Notes under the pieces: model-generated
Told to the model about the DNA's origin: nothing
What the model saw: the letters and a program-made list of their open reading frames with translations, nothing else
The model's database searches: none
Shown here: one piece after another, positions 7,425-16,660 of the stretch
Layout of the letters: each line of letters opens with the position of its first letter
Numbering within the stretch: the first letter of the stretch is position 1
Program-made: the position numbers and the translations under genes
NCBI RefSeq assembly: GCF_030209375.1
Contig: NZ_JARVSC010000005.1
Location: 62,001 to 126,000 of the forward strand
DNA length: 64,000 nt
Direction of reading: 5' to 3'
Source of the DNA: Plantibacter sp. ME-Dv--P-122b
Lineage (GTDB): Bacteria; Actinomycetota; Actinomycetes; Actinomycetales; Microbacteriaceae

Positions 7425-8366
7425 ATGACACGCATGCCCGTGAACTCCTCGCGTCCCGCCCCGTCGGACGCCTCGTCCGTGATCACCGACGATGCGACCG
7501 CGCTCGGCCTGGGACGCCTCACGGTGGACACGGACATCGGACCGGTCACCGTCCGGGCGGGTCGCGAAGCAGGCGGACCGGCAACGATCCTGCTGCACGG
7601 CGCCGCCGGCTCCTGGACCACGTGGTCGCCGCTCCTCCGAGCCGACGACGAGCGGGGCGCGGTCGTCGACGACGTCATCGCCGTGGACCTCCCGGGGTGG
7701 GGTGAATCGGCGCTTCCCACCGCCGACCCGGTGACGGTCGGAGACCTCTCCGCAGCCGTCGCGACCGTCGCCCGCTCGCTCGGCTACCGGTCGTGGCGCG
7801 TCGTCGGGCATTCGCTCGGCGGCTTCATCGCGCTCGACCTCGCGGTCCGCGAACCCGAGGCGACCATCCGGGTCGACCTCGTCTCGCCGACGGGGATCGG
7901 GGTCGTCGAGGCGATCCGCCAGCCGGTCGGTGGCGGTGTCCGGCTCCCGTGGTTCGCGGGCATGCTCCTCGGGATGCGCGTGCTGCGGGCGCTCGGAGAA
8001 CGCGGGCCCCGGCTCGTCCGGGTGCTGAACCGGATCGGCCTGCTCGCACCGCTCATGTCGCCCCTGTTCGGACGCCGACGGGACCTCGACCGGTCGGTCG
8101 TCGACGCGCTCGCCGCCGACGTCCGGCCGGCGTCGTTCCTCCTGGCGGCCCAAGCGGCCGCCGCCTACGACCTGCACGTCTGGCGCGGCGTGCGGTGTCC
8201 CGTCCGCTGCCTGACGGGCGACCGTGACGTCTTCATCGGACCCGACGACGCAGCCGTCCTCACCGCCCTCGTCCCGGACCTCCGACTGCGCACGCAGCCG
8301 GCGACCGGGCACTTCGCGGCGGTGGAACATCCGGAGGCCGTCCTGGAGCTCCTCACCTCGGACTGA
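7425..8366 (+). CDS. Alpha/beta-fold hydrolase
   Basis: The 313-residue protein shows an oxyanion loop (LLHGAAGSW), strand and elbow VVGHSLGG with the nucleophile Ser, a cap region (about 165-245) and a late catalytic His in TGHFAAVEHPE; LTGDRDVF supplies the acid. It resembles general esterases or C-C bond hydrolases of unknown substrate. Two ATGs (7425, 7434) are possible and neither has a clear ribosome site; the longer one is given. No signal peptide is seen, so the enzyme is cytoplasmic. Confidence 0.85.
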   Translation: MTRMPVNSSRPAPSDASSVITDDATALGLGRLTVDTDIGPVTVRAGREAGGPATILLHGAAGSWTTWSPLLRADDERGAVVDDVIAVDLPGWGESALPTADPVTVGDLSAAVATVARSLGYRSWRVVGHSLGGFIALDLAVREPEATIRVDLVSPTGIGVVEAIRQPVGGGVRLPWFAGMLLGMRVLRALGERGPRLVRVLNRIGLLAPLMSPLFGRRRDLDRSVVDALAADVRPASFLLAAQAAAAYDLHVWRGVRCPVRCLTGDRDVFIGPDDAAVLTALVPDLRLRTQPATGHFAAVEHPEAVLELLTSD

Positions 8367-8405
8367 TCCGCGTGGCCTCACGGGTGCAGTGACGTCGGCA
8401 TCCGC

Positions 8406-8538
8406 TACCATGGTCCTCTGCCCGACTTCGTGGTTGGGGTGGTTGATCGTCCGCACCGTGCTGCACTCGCGCCGTGTGCCGAGCATCGATCTGGGGCTGG
8501 AAACCCCCAGCACCCACACCCTTGCACGGAGGTCCTCC
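8406..8538 (+). promoter_or_regulatory. Structured leader of the MFS gene
   Basis: TACCAT (8406-8411) is a -10 candidate, giving a leader of about 120 nt. It contains a hairpin CTGGGG (8491-8496) / CCCCAG (8505-8510) with an 8-nt loop, and the ribosome site GGAGG (8528-8532) is followed directly by its complement CCTCC (8534-8538) just before the TTG start. The complementary CCTCC could pair with other G-rich leader parts (for example GGTTGGGGTGG near 8431) and affect translation. Regulation is inferred only. Confidence 0.35.
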
Positions 8539-10020
8539 TTGTCTGCATCCGCAGCCACCGCATCGCATCCCACCACAGCACCGTCCGGTTCCCCGGCCCG
8601 CCGCTGGTGGGTCCTCGTCGTCCTCGCGATGACGCAGCTCATCGTCGTCCTCGACGGCACGATCGTGAACATCGCCCTTCCTGCGGCCCAGCAGGAACTC
8701 GAGCTGTCGGACACCCAGCGTCAGTGGGTCGTCACGGCCTACGCCCTCGCGTTCGGCGCGCTGCTCCTGCTCGGTGGCCGCATCGCCGACTACTGGGGCC
8801 GGAAGCGCACCTACCTGGTCGGCATGGTCGGCTTCGGTGCCGCATCGGCCTTCGGCGGGTTCGCCCAGAGCGGGACCGAGCTCATCGTCGCCCGCGGTCT
8901 GCAGGGCGTGTTCGCCGCGCTCATGGCACCTGCCGCACTCGCGCTCCTCACCGTCACCTTCGCCCACGGACGCGATCGCAACACGGCCTTCGCCGTCTTC
9001 GGCACCGTCGCCGGTGCAGGAGCGGCCGTCGGCCTGATCCTCGGCGGCGTGCTCACCGAGTTCGTCGACTGGCGCTGGTGCCTCCTCGTCAACGTGCCGT
9101 TCGTGATCGTCGGACTCATCGCCGGCCTCATCCTCGTGACCGAGAGCAAGGCCGAGGGCGACAACCGCTACGACTGGCTCGGCGCGATCACGGTCATCCT
9201 GGGCCTCGGCTCCCTGGTCTACGGCTTCACGCTCGCCGAGGGCGGCTGGGGGAGCGCCGACACCATCGGCTTCCTCGCGCTCGGTGCGGGACTCCTCTCC
9301 CTATTCGTCTTCATCGAGATGCGTGTCGCGCAGCCCCTGCTCCCGCTGCGCATCGTGGCGGACCGGGTCCGCGGCGGTGCCTTCCTCATGCAGATGATCG
9401 TCGGCAGCGTCATGATCGGGGCCCTGCTCTACCTGACGTTCCACCTGCAGATCGTGCTCGGGTTCCCGCCGCTCGAGGCGGGCATCGCGACCCTCCCGAT
9501 GACCGTCGCGATCATGATCGTCGCCCCGATCGCCACGAAGCTCCTTCCGGCCATCGGCCCGCGCCCGCTGCTCATCGTCGGTCCGCTCATCGCGGCGGCC
9601 GCCCTCGTGTACCTCAGCCGCATCACGGCCGACGGCGACTACTTCGTCCAGGTGCTGCCGGCGCTCCTCGTGCTCGGGATCGGCATGGCGATGATCTTCG
9701 TCCCGATGCAGAACCTCGCGCTGACGGGTGTCGCTCCGCACGACGCCGGTGCGGCCTCCGCCACGGCGAACGCCTCCATGCAGATCGGTGGGTCGATCGG
9801 CCTGTCGGTCTTCACCACGGTCTACGCGAGTGTCACCGACCAGGCGACGGTCACGGATCAGGCCTCGCAGCTCGTCGCGTTCACCCAGGGATACTCGGCG
9901 GCGTTCATCGCGGCTGCGGTCGGCCTCGTGATCGCGAGCGTCATCGCCATCGTCTGCATCCGCGGTCGCAAGGAGGACCTCCTGCCCTCGGGCGACCAGC
10001 AGGCCGTCCACCTGGGCTGA
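8539..10020 (+). CDS. MFS multidrug efflux transporter, DHA2 (14-TM) family
   Basis: Translation most likely begins at TTG 8539, which has ACGGAGG 6 nt upstream; an in-frame ATG at 8410 overlaps the promoter-like sequence. The 493-residue protein has about 14 membrane helices with the DHA2 signatures: LDGTIVNIALP in helix 1, GRIADYWGRKR in loop 2-3 and the motif C-like GxxxGPxxGG variant GAGAAVGLILGG in helix 5. Such proton antiporters export drugs, antiseptics or metabolites. No regulator gene is adjacent; the structured leader may be the control point. Confidence 0.92.
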   Translation: MSASAATASHPTTAPSGSPARRWWVLVVLAMTQLIVVLDGTIVNIALPAAQQELELSDTQRQWVVTAYALAFGALLLLGGRIADYWGRKRTYLVGMVGFGAASAFGGFAQSGTELIVARGLQGVFAALMAPAALALLTVTFAHGRDRNTAFAVFGTVAGAGAAVGLILGGVLTEFVDWRWCLLVNVPFVIVGLIAGLILVTESKAEGDNRYDWLGAITVILGLGSLVYGFTLAEGGWGSADTIGFLALGAGLLSLFVFIEMRVAQPLLPLRIVADRVRGGAFLMQMIVGSVMIGALLYLTFHLQIVLGFPPLEAGIATLPMTVAIMIVAPIATKLLPAIGPRPLLIVGPLIAAAALVYLSRITADGDYFVQVLPALLVLGIGMAMIFVPMQNLALTGVAPHDAGAASATANASMQIGGSIGLSVFTTVYASVTDQATVTDQASQLVAFTQGYSAAFIAAAVGLVIASVIAIVCIRGRKEDLLPSGDQQAVHLG

Positions 10021-10090
10021 GCAGGACCGCTCTGCAGCGCAGGGCGCAAGCCTCCTGACAGCGGGGTGCCGCCGGCGTACGGTGTCCGAC

Positions 10091-11116
10091 ATGGCCAGCA
10101 CCGCGATCGTCCTCACCGTCCCCGGACCGCACGGCGACCGCGAGGTGCGTCTCTCCAGTCCCGACCGCGTGCTCTGGGAGGAGCCCGGCGTCACGAAGCG
10201 GGAACTCGCGGAGTACCTGATCGAGGTGGCACCGGTCTTCCTCGCAGCCAACGGCGACCGACCGGTGTCCCTGCAGCGGTTCCCGGGCGGTGTGGACGGT
10301 GAGTGGTTCTTCTCGAAGAACCCGCCGAAAGGAGCACCCGAGTACGTCCGGGCGGTCGACGTCGTGTATCCGAGTGGCCGGCGGCATCCGCAACCCGTCC
10401 TCGACGAGGCCGCTGCGGTCGTCTGGGCCGCGCAGATGAACACGGTCGTGTTCCACCCATGGCCGTCACGGGCATCGGACACCGACCATCCCGACGAACT
10501 GCGGATCGACCTCGACCCGCAACCGGGAACCGACTTCGCCGACGCCGTGCGCGTTGCGGGCTCGCTGCGGGAGCTGCTGACGGAGGTCGGTCTGACGGGG
10601 TTCGTGAAGACCTCCGGCAACCGAGGTGTCCACGTGTTCGCGCCGATCGAACCGGAGCACGAGTTCCTCGACGTCAGGCACGCCGTCATCGCGGCGGCTC
10701 GGGAACTGGAGCGACGGGATCCCGACCGGGTCACGACCTCGTGGTGGAAGGAGGAGCGCGGCGAACGCATCTTCGTCGACTACAACCAGGCGAACCGCGA
10801 CCGGACGATGGCCGGCGCGTACAGCCCGCGTGCGCTGGCCTCCGCGACCGTCTCGTGTCCGGTGACCTGGGACGAACTCCCCGAGATCGACCCGGGCGCC
10901 TTCACGGTGCGGACCGTCCCGGAGCGACTCCGGACGACCGGAGACCCGTGGGCCGGCATGCACGACACCGCTGGGCGCATCGACGTCCTCCTGCAGTGGT
11001 GGGAGCGGGACCTCGAGCAAGGGCTGGGCGAGCTCCCGTTCCCTCCCGACTTCCCGAAGATGCCGGGCGAACCGCCGCGGGTGCAGCCGAGTCGCGCCAA
11101 ACACTCCGAGGACTGA
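10091..11116 (+). CDS. Stand-alone LigD-type primase-polymerase (PolDom)
   Basis: The 341-residue protein is the polymerase domain of the LigD family without nuclease or ligase: LRIDLDPQPG supplies the two metal-binding aspartates, KTSGNRGVHVF the nucleotide/phosphate loop, and RIFVDYNQANRDRTMAGAYS the third acidic residue region. These archaeo-eukaryotic-primase-like enzymes add ribo- or deoxynucleotides in break repair. A full Pol-nuclease-ligase LigD is also present (27383-29827), so this is a second, separate polymerase comparable to mycobacterial PolD1/PolD2. TACGGT 7 nt before the ATG suggests a leaderless start. Confidence 0.9.
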   Translation: MASTAIVLTVPGPHGDREVRLSSPDRVLWEEPGVTKRELAEYLIEVAPVFLAANGDRPVSLQRFPGGVDGEWFFSKNPPKGAPEYVRAVDVVYPSGRRHPQPVLDEAAAVVWAAQMNTVVFHPWPSRASDTDHPDELRIDLDPQPGTDFADAVRVAGSLRELLTEVGLTGFVKTSGNRGVHVFAPIEPEHEFLDVRHAVIAAARELERRDPDRVTTSWWKEERGERIFVDYNQANRDRTMAGAYSPRALASATVSCPVTWDELPEIDPGAFTVRTVPERLRTTGDPWAGMHDTAGRIDVLLQWWERDLEQGLGELPFPPDFPKMPGEPPRVQPSRAKHSED

Positions 11117-11133
11117 GCCCGCCCGGACGCACG

Positions 11134-11164
11134 AACGCCCGGTGATCGTCGATCACCGGGCGTT
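11134..11164. terminator. Bidirectional terminator
   Basis: AACGCCCGGTGATC (11134-11147) is perfectly complementary to 11151-11164 across a 3-nt loop. It separates the convergent polymerase and HesB-like genes. Confidence 0.8.
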
Positions 11165-11180
11165 CTGCTGAATCGGGGCG

Positions 11181-11501
11181 CTATTCGGCCTTGCCGAGGG
11201 CGAAGCGGACGCCGCCCTGCTCGTCGATCTGCGCGTCGAGGACCGCGTCGCTCAGGGCGACGGCTGCGGACTCCTCGAGGAAGACGGTCGCCCCGGCACT
11301 CTCGATGACCTGATCGGCCTCGTGCGGCGTCGCCGTCATGGTGACTTCGAAGTTGTTGTCGTCGGCGCTGCTGCTGATGCGCAGTCCGGCGCCGTGCGTG
11401 AGCGACGACGCGTCGTCCGGGACGACCAGTCCCGGGGTGAGTGGTGCGTTCTCGGCGAGGGTCTTGACGACTCGGCCGGCGTTCTCGGTCAGGGTGAGCA
11501 T
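11181..11501 (-). CDS. HesB/IscA-fold protein lacking cysteines
   Basis: The 106-residue protein follows the A-type iron-sulfur carrier fold (LTLTENAGRVVKTL ... GAGLRISSS ... TVFLEESAAVALSDAVLDAQI), and is usually annotated as an Fe-S assembly protein. It contains no cysteine at all, so it cannot bind a cluster through the three conserved Cys of IscA/ErpA. It may bind something else or serve as a structural homologue. GGAG lies 7 nt before the ATG at 11501. The upstream 259-nt gap is shared with the divergent alcohol dehydrogenase. Confidence 0.85.
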   Translation of the reverse strand: MLTLTENAGRVVKTLAENAPLTPGLVVPDDASSLTHGAGLRISSSADDNNFEVTMTATPHEADQVIESAGATVFLEESAAVALSDAVLDAQIDEQGGVRFALGKAE

Positions 11502-11666
11502 GTGTGTTCTCCGTTCCGTTCGCGAATACGAGTTCCCCACCTTGCTCGGGTTCGCGGCGGGATGCCACCCCGAGGCCGATCCTCTGCGGGAACTGCCAAG
11601 CAACTCTGCAGGGATTCACACCTCCGCCCCGCTCGTAGCACAGCTCGGGTGATCGTCCCTTGGGGG

Positions 11667-11694
11667 TTCGCCCGGTGGAGTGGGCTGCTAGCGT
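11667..11694 (+). promoter_or_regulatory. Putative promoter of the alcohol dehydrogenase gene
   Basis: TTCGCC (11667-11672) and TAGCGT (11689-11694) are 16 nt apart. Transcription from about 11701 gives a 60-nt leader with GAGGAG before the ATG. The rest of the divergent gap 11502-11660 holds no gene that I can see. Confidence 0.35.
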
Positions 11695-11760
11695 CGAACG
11701 TGCTGTCCGGCGCGTGCATCCCGCCCCACGGCACCCCAACACCCCAGCCCGAGGAGTCCT

Positions 11761-12804
11761 ATGACCACCGTCGCCGCCATCATCAAGCCCACCGCCGACG
11801 CGCCTTTCGAGGTCGGCACCATCGAGCGCCGTGCGCCGCGCGCCAACGACGTCGTCATCGACGTCCACTACGCCGGCATCTGCCACAGCGACATCCACCA
11901 GGCCCGCGAGGAATGGGGCAAGGCCATCTTCCCGATGGTCCCCGGTCACGAGATCGCCGGCATCGTCACCGAGGTCGGCGACGCGGTCACCAAGCACCAG
12001 GTCGGCGACCGCGTCGGCATCGGCTGTTTCGTCGACTCCTGCCGCGAGTGCGAGAACTGCCTCGCCGGCGAGGAGCAGTTCTGCCTGAAGGGCAACGTCG
12101 CCACCTACAACGGCCGTGAGTACGACGGCGAGCCCACGTACGGCGGCTACAGCAAGCAGATCGTCGCCGACGAGAACTACGTGCTGAGCATCCCCGAGGG
12201 CATCGAGCTCGACGTCGCGGCACCCCTGCTGTGCGCCGGCATCACCACCTACTCGCCGTTGAAGCACTGGGGCGCCGGTCCCGGCAAGCAGGTCGCCATC
12301 GTCGGGATGGGTGGCCTCGGCCACATGGGCGTCAAGATCGCCCACGCCCTCGGCGCAGAGGTGACCGTGCTCAGCCAGACGACCTCGAAGGAGGAGGACG
12401 GCAAGCGCTTCGGGGCCGACCACTACTACGCGACCGGCGAAGAGGGCACCCTGAAGTCGCTCCGCGGACGCTTCGACCTCATCATCAACACGGTCTCCGC
12501 CGACCTCGACATCGACGCCTACCTGTCGACCCTCAAGCTCAACGGCTCGATGGTCTTCGTCGGACTGCCCGAGAACACGCAGCAGTTCCGGGTGTTCTCG
12601 CTCGTCGGTGGCCGCCGCTCGCTCGCCGGCTCGAACATCGGCGGCATCCGCGAGACGCAGGAGATGCTCGACTTCTGCGCCGAGCACGGCATCGGCTCGC
12701 AGATCGAGCTCATCGGTGCCGACGAGGTCGAGGGCGCCTACGACCGCGTGGTCCGCAGCGACGTCCGCTACCGCTTCGTCATCGACACGGCGACGATCGG
12801 CTGA
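11761..12804 (+). CDS. Zinc-dependent NAD(P) alcohol/aldehyde reductase (CAD/AdhC type)
   Basis: The 347-residue enzyme has catalytic zinc ligands Cys41 (GICHSD) with His63-Glu64 (GHE), structural zinc ligands Cys94, Cys97, Cys100 and Cys108, and a Rossmann fold entered by [11 protein letters not shown]. This is the cinnamyl-alcohol-dehydrogenase / YahK subfamily, which reduces a broad set of aldehydes with NADPH. GAGGAG precedes the ATG. Codon use and neighbours give no pathway, so a role in aldehyde detoxification is inferred. Confidence 0.93.
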   Translation: MTTVAAIIKPTADAPFEVGTIERRAPRANDVVIDVHYAGICHSDIHQAREEWGKAIFPMVPGHEIAGIVTEVGDAVTKHQVGDRVGIGCFVDSCRECENCLAGEEQFCLKGNVATYNGREYDGEPTYGGYSKQIVADENYVLSIPEGIELDVAAPLLCAGITTYSPLKHWGAGPGKQVAIVGMGGLGHMGVKIAHALGAEVTVLSQTTSKEEDGKRFGADHYYATGEEGTLKSLRGRFDLIINTVSADLDIDAYLSTLKLNGSMVFVGLPENTQQFRVFSLVGGRRSLAGSNIGGIRETQEMLDFCAEHGIGSQIELIGADEVEGAYDRVVRSDVRYRFVIDTATIG

Positions 12805-12825
12805 TCGCACCGATACCCTGAGAGC

Positions 12826-14049
12826 ATGATCCGGCTCCCGTTCCGTCGTCCAGGCGGAGCGGGAGCCGTTCCTCGTGAGCCCCTCGGCCGCGAGGTCCTC
12901 GTCCTCGGCGGTGTCGCGTTCTTCGTGATGCTCGGGTTCGGTGTCGTGATCCCGGTCCTGCCCGTGTACGTACGCAGCTTCGGTGTCGGCTACCTCGAGG
13001 TCGGGGCGGTCGTATCCGTCTTCGCGCTCATGCGGCTCATCGCGAACCCGTTCGTGGGTGCGCTCGTCGATCGGATCGGCGAGCGGGTGGTGCTGGCCAC
13101 CGGCATCGGGATCGTCGCGGTGTCGAGCGCGCTCGTCGGGCTCGCGGCGGACTATCCGCAGCTGCTCCTGCTCCGCGGGGTCGGAGGGATCGGGTCGGCG
13201 ATGTTCTCCGTCGCTGCGATGACGCTGCTGCTGCGCACCACGCCACCGCATCGGCGTGGGCGGGCGGTCGGGTTCTACCAGGGCGGGTTCCTCGTCGGCG
13301 GCATGGCCGGACCCGCCGTCGGTGGCCTGCTCGCGACCATCTCGCTCACGGCGCCCTTCTTCTTCTACGCCGGGACCCTCGCGGTCGCCGGCATCCTCGG
13401 TCTGGTGATGCTGCGCGGCAGTCGGATGGCCGCGCCGGTCGAGACCGCCACGCAGGCCGAGCCGTTCCGCACGGTCCTCGCCGATCGCCGGTACCAGGCG
13501 GCGCTCCTCGCGAACTTCGCCAACGGGTGGGCGTCGATGGGTGTCCGAGGCGCGCTCGTGCCGGTCCTCGTCGTGGAGGCGCTCCACGAGGAGGCCGCCT
13601 GGACCGGGATCGCCTTCGCGATCGCCGCTGTCGCACAGACGCTCGCGCTCGGTCCCGCCGGCCGCTTCGTCGACACCGTCGGACGGCGACCCGCGATGCT
13701 CGTCGCGTTCCCGGTCGCGGCGGGGGCGCTGCTCGCCATGCCGTTCGTCGGCGAGCTCTGGCTGCTGGTCGTCGCCCTGTGCGTCTACGGTGTCGCGGCC
13801 GCCTTCCTCGGGACCGCTCCGGCGGCGGCCGTCGGAGACGCCGCGGGTGGCCGGGGTGGTCGGGCCGTCGCGGTCTTCCAGGCGACAGCCGACCTCGGGG
13901 CCATCGTCGGCCCGCTGGTCGCCGGCGCACTGCTGGACGCCTTCTCGTTCCCCGCGGCCTTCGGTTCCGCGGTCGTGCTCATGCTGCTCGTCCCCGTGCT
14001 CGCTGCCCGCATGCCGCGGGAGCACCGGAACCAGCCGGCGACCACTTAG
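12826..14049 (+). CDS. MFS transporter, 12-TM drug-efflux type
   Basis: The 407-residue protein has about 12 helices, with GVVIPVLPVYVRSFG in helix 1, GALVDRIGERVVL as the loop 2-3 motif, and GFYQGGFLVGGMAGPAVGGLL as motif C of antiporters, so export of a small molecule is likely. TACCCT 6 nt before the ATG indicates its own leaderless transcript although it follows the dehydrogenase by only 21 nt. Its stop overlaps the stop of the convergent deacetylase by 4 nt. Confidence 0.9.
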   Translation: MIRLPFRRPGGAGAVPREPLGREVLVLGGVAFFVMLGFGVVIPVLPVYVRSFGVGYLEVGAVVSVFALMRLIANPFVGALVDRIGERVVLATGIGIVAVSSALVGLAADYPQLLLLRGVGGIGSAMFSVAAMTLLLRTTPPHRRGRAVGFYQGGFLVGGMAGPAVGGLLATISLTAPFFFYAGTLAVAGILGLVMLRGSRMAAPVETATQAEPFRTVLADRRYQAALLANFANGWASMGVRGALVPVLVVEALHEEAAWTGIAFAIAAVAQTLALGPAGRFVDTVGRRPAMLVAFPVAAGALLAMPFVGELWLLVVALCVYGVAAAFLGTAPAAAVGDAAGGRGGRAVAVFQATADLGAIVGPLVAGALLDAFSFPAAFGSAVVLMLLVPVLAARMPREHRNQPATT

Positions 14050-14813
14050 CGGGACCGGAGTCGCAACCCCACCGAGGTGGTGATGTCCTCGCGCTGACCG
14101 CCGGAGTGCACGAGCTGTTCGCCGTCGACCGTCAGCTGGCTGGCATGTTCCGACAGTGCCGCGGCCACGATCGGAAGGCGGTGCTCGAGTGGGAACCACA
14201 CGGCGTCGTCCCCCAGCGGTTCCAGATCGGTGCGGTGGTGCACGAGTTCCGCGAACGGCACCCCGCTCCTCCGTGCTGCGACGATCGCGGCCTCGTGCAT
14301 CCGAAGGTGATCCGGGTGCCCGTACCCGCCACCGTGGTCGTAGCTGATGACCAGGTCAGGCGCGACGTGTCCGATGAGCGCGACGAGGTCGTCGGCGACG
14401 TCATCGAGTGGAGCGATTGAGAACGCGCCAGGGGAGACGTCGTCAGCGGGGCCGGCGAGTCCCTCGCGCACCCACCGCATGCCCGAGTCGACGTACTGCG
14501 TCGACGTCCCCGGCCAGGCCGCTGGCGTTTTCCCCAACCAGAACTGCTCGGCCACGCCGAGCGTCCCGCAGGCGGCGGCGAGCTCCGACTCGCGGTGGGA
14601 CGCGAGTGCAGCGGTGCCGGCGAGGGACCGGAGCGGGCCGTCGACGACCTCACCGCGCTCGCCTCGCGTGGCCGTCACGAGGACGACGCGGGCGCCGCGG
14701 TCCACGAGCTCGGCGATGAGCGCACCCGAGGCGAGGGTCTCGTCGTCGGGGTGTGCGTGGGCGAACAGGACGGTGCGCCCGCTGTCGACGAGCGGGAGGA
14801 GTCCGCGGTTCAC
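14046..14813 (-). CDS. PIG-L family deacetylase (MshB/Mca-like)
   Basis: The 255-residue protein has the zinc motif AHPDDE (His21, Asp24) and a second histidine motif GGGYGHPDHLRMHEA, the LmbE/PIG-L N-acetylglucosaminyl deacetylase core. Its ATG overlaps the stop of the MshA-like gene (ATGA), so both are made together. This pairing suggests deacetylation of GlcNAc-inositol in mycothiol synthesis; Mca-like conjugate amidase is the alternative. It is shorter than typical MshB (about 300 aa), so the exact step is left open. Confidence 0.85.
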   Translation of the reverse strand: MNRGLLPLVDSGRTVLFAHAHPDDETLASGALIAELVDRGARVVLVTATRGERGEVVDGPLRSLAGTAALASHRESELAAACGTLGVAEQFWLGKTPAAWPGTSTQYVDSGMRWVREGLAGPADDVSPGAFSIAPLDDVADDLVALIGHVAPDLVISYDHGGGYGHPDHLRMHEAAIVAARRSGVPFAELVHHRTDLEPLGDDAVWFPLEHRLPIVAAALSEHASQLTVDGEQLVHSGGQREDITTSVGLRLRSR

Positions 14814-16042
14814 GAGGCGGAGGTCGCCGGGACGGCGACGACGGCCGGAGGGGTGTCGAGCAGGGTCCGGTAGACGTCGACGAGAGCATCTCCCGAGCGC
14901 TGCCAGTCGAACCGCTCAGCCCGACGTCGCGCTGCCGAACCGAGCTGCGCGAGCCGCTCCGGGTCGCCGAGGATGGACGAGACCGCAGCACCCCAGACCT
15001 GCGGATCCCGGGAGTCGATGACGATGCCCGTCTCACCGTCGACGACGGCCTCTCGCAGGCCACCCGAGGCGGCCACGACGGTGGGCACGCCGCTCGCCGC
15101 GGCTTCCAGGGCGACGAGACCGTACGTCTCCGAGTGGGAGGGGACGAGCACGAGCGTGCTCTCGCGGAACAGCGTGGCGAGCCCGACGCGCGACTGCGGC
15201 CCGACGAAGCGGACGTCGTCGGTGACACCGAGGTCGCGGGCGAGGGCGGCGAGTTCCTCGGCGTAGCGGTCGTAGTCGACCGAGACGTCCCCGGCGATGA
15301 CGAGTTCGGGGCGGAGCTCGGGCGCGACCGCGGCGATGGTCTCGACGGCGAGGTCGAAGCCCTTCAGCGGGTGCAGGCGACCGGCGACCACCGCGGTCGG
15401 ACGGCCGGAACGGGGCCCGTCGAGCGGATGGAACAGCGTCCCGTCGACACCGGGCGGCACGATCGACACCCGATCGGCGCGGGCTCCGAGCCTGGTGACC
15501 GCGGTGTCGGCCTCGGCCGCACTGATCGCGACGACCGCGTCCGACTCCGCGGCGAGCCGTGCCTCGCCGGCCAGGCGTCCGGGGGACTCGGCGCGCTCGC
15601 CGTGCGAGAGCGGCGTGGTGGACTCGGCGGCGATGCTGTGGAAGCTCTGCACGTGCGGGATCCCCAGTTCCCGCGCGAGGGGGAGTGCGGCCATGCCGGA
15701 GAACCAGTGATGGGCGTGCAGGACGTCGTATCGCGGCAGTCGGGCGAGTTCGGAGCGGAAGTCCTCGACGAACTCCTCATGCCGCCCCTTCGCGACCGGC
15801 TCGGCGGGACCGGCGTCGAGGAAGCGCAGGGTCACGCCGGGGGCGAGGGACACGGCGGACGGCTGGTCGACCGAAGAACGCCGGGTGATGACGTCGACCT
15901 CGTGGCCCGCTGCGCCCATCGCGACGGCCTGATGACGGACCACGACGTTCATCCCGCCGGCGTCACCGGAACCCGGCTCGTCACCGGGACTCGTGTGGAG
16001 CGAGATCATCGCGATGCGGAGGGGCTGGGGTTGCGAGGGCAC
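14810..16042 (-). CDS. mshA: MshA-like glycosyltransferase (GT4), mycothiol pathway
   Basis: The 410-residue GT-B enzyme begins AMISLHTSPGDEPGSGDAGG and continues MNVVV, the donor/acceptor loop characteristic of MshA (1-L-inositol-1-phosphate N-acetylglucosaminyltransferase). It has VVAGRLHPLKG and the EX7E motif (ETYGLVALEAAASG). Mycothiol is the main thiol of actinobacteria, and the coupled PIG-L deacetylase fits. The GTG at 16042 is preceded on its strand by TAGGCT and 6 nt (-10 at 16049-16054), a leaderless start. A related GT4 making another glycoside cannot be excluded. Confidence 0.8.
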   Translation of the reverse strand: MPSQPQPLRIAMISLHTSPGDEPGSGDAGGMNVVVRHQAVAMGAAGHEVDVITRRSSVDQPSAVSLAPGVTLRFLDAGPAEPVAKGRHEEFVEDFRSELARLPRYDVLHAHHWFSGMAALPLARELGIPHVQSFHSIAAESTTPLSHGERAESPGRLAGEARLAAESDAVVAISAAEADTAVTRLGARADRVSIVPPGVDGTLFHPLDGPRSGRPTAVVAGRLHPLKGFDLAVETIAAVAPELRPELVIAGDVSVDYDRYAEELAALARDLGVTDDVRFVGPQSRVGLATLFRESTLVLVPSHSETYGLVALEAAASGVPTVVAASGGLREAVVDGETGIVIDSRDPQVWGAAVSSILGDPERLAQLGSAARRRAERFDWQRSGDALVDVYRTLLDTPPAVVAVPATSAS

Positions 16043-16181
16043 CAGACGAGCCTAGTAGCCGTGGGCGTCCCGGCCCCTCGTGACGGAGACACCAGAACGT
16101 GCTCGCGCATCCGACGCCGGAGCGTGAGAATGATCGCGAGACGAGCGCGACGATGCGCCCGCCCAGGCGAAAGGGACGATC

Positions 16182-16604
16182 ATGACGACGCTCAACCCGT
16201 ACCTCGGCTTCCGCGGGACAGCCCGTGAAGCGATGGAGTTCTACCAGGGGGTCTTCGGCGGTGAACTGACCGTCTCGACGTTCGGTGACTTCGGTGCCGC
16301 CGTCGAGCCCGACGAGGTCGATCTGGTGATGCACTCCCAGCTCACCGGCGACGCCGGGGTCGTCTTCATGGGGTCGGACACGCCGAAGCACATGGACTAC
16401 CGCGAGGGCAGCAACTTCTCGATGTCGCTGAGCGGCTCGGACACCGACGAGGCCCAACTGCGCGAGTACTTCAAGCGGCTCTCGGATGGCGGGACGGTCC
16501 AGCAGCCGCTGAGCGTGGCGCCCTGGGGCGACTCCTTCGGCATGGTGCAGGACCGCTTCGGGATCACTTGGCTGGTGAACATCGCCGCCCCTGCCGAGGG
16601 GTGA
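16182..16604 (+). CDS. VOC-superfamily (PhnB-like) protein
   Basis: The 140-residue protein has the paired beta-alpha-beta-beta-beta units of the glyoxalase/VOC fold (YLGFRGTAREAMEFYQGVFGG ... GDSFGMVQDRFGITWLVN). It is most like PhnB-type proteins of unknown substrate; metal ligands are not obvious in the first half. Ribosome site GAAAGGGA. The 139-nt gap to the divergent mshA gene carries that gene's -10 box. Confidence 0.8.
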   Translation: MTTLNPYLGFRGTAREAMEFYQGVFGGELTVSTFGDFGAAVEPDEVDLVMHSQLTGDAGVVFMGSDTPKHMDYREGSNFSMSLSGSDTDEAQLREYFKRLSDGGTVQQPLSVAPWGDSFGMVQDRFGITWLVNIAAPAEG

Positions 16605-16660
16605 CGTGAGCGTGACGGCGGTGGTGTCGCGAGGGGACATCGACTTCCCGAGGAGCAGCG

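Noticed and set aside
8410-8538. In-frame ATG extension of the MFS gene
   Set aside because: The ATG overlaps a -10-like box and lacks a ribosome site, while TTG 8539 has ACGGAGG at ideal distance.
10780-14199. Very long open frame (1139 codons) on the - strand
   Set aside because: It runs antisense across four well-supported genes, is low-complexity Arg/Asp/Glu/Gly sequence, and arises from GC-rich third positions.
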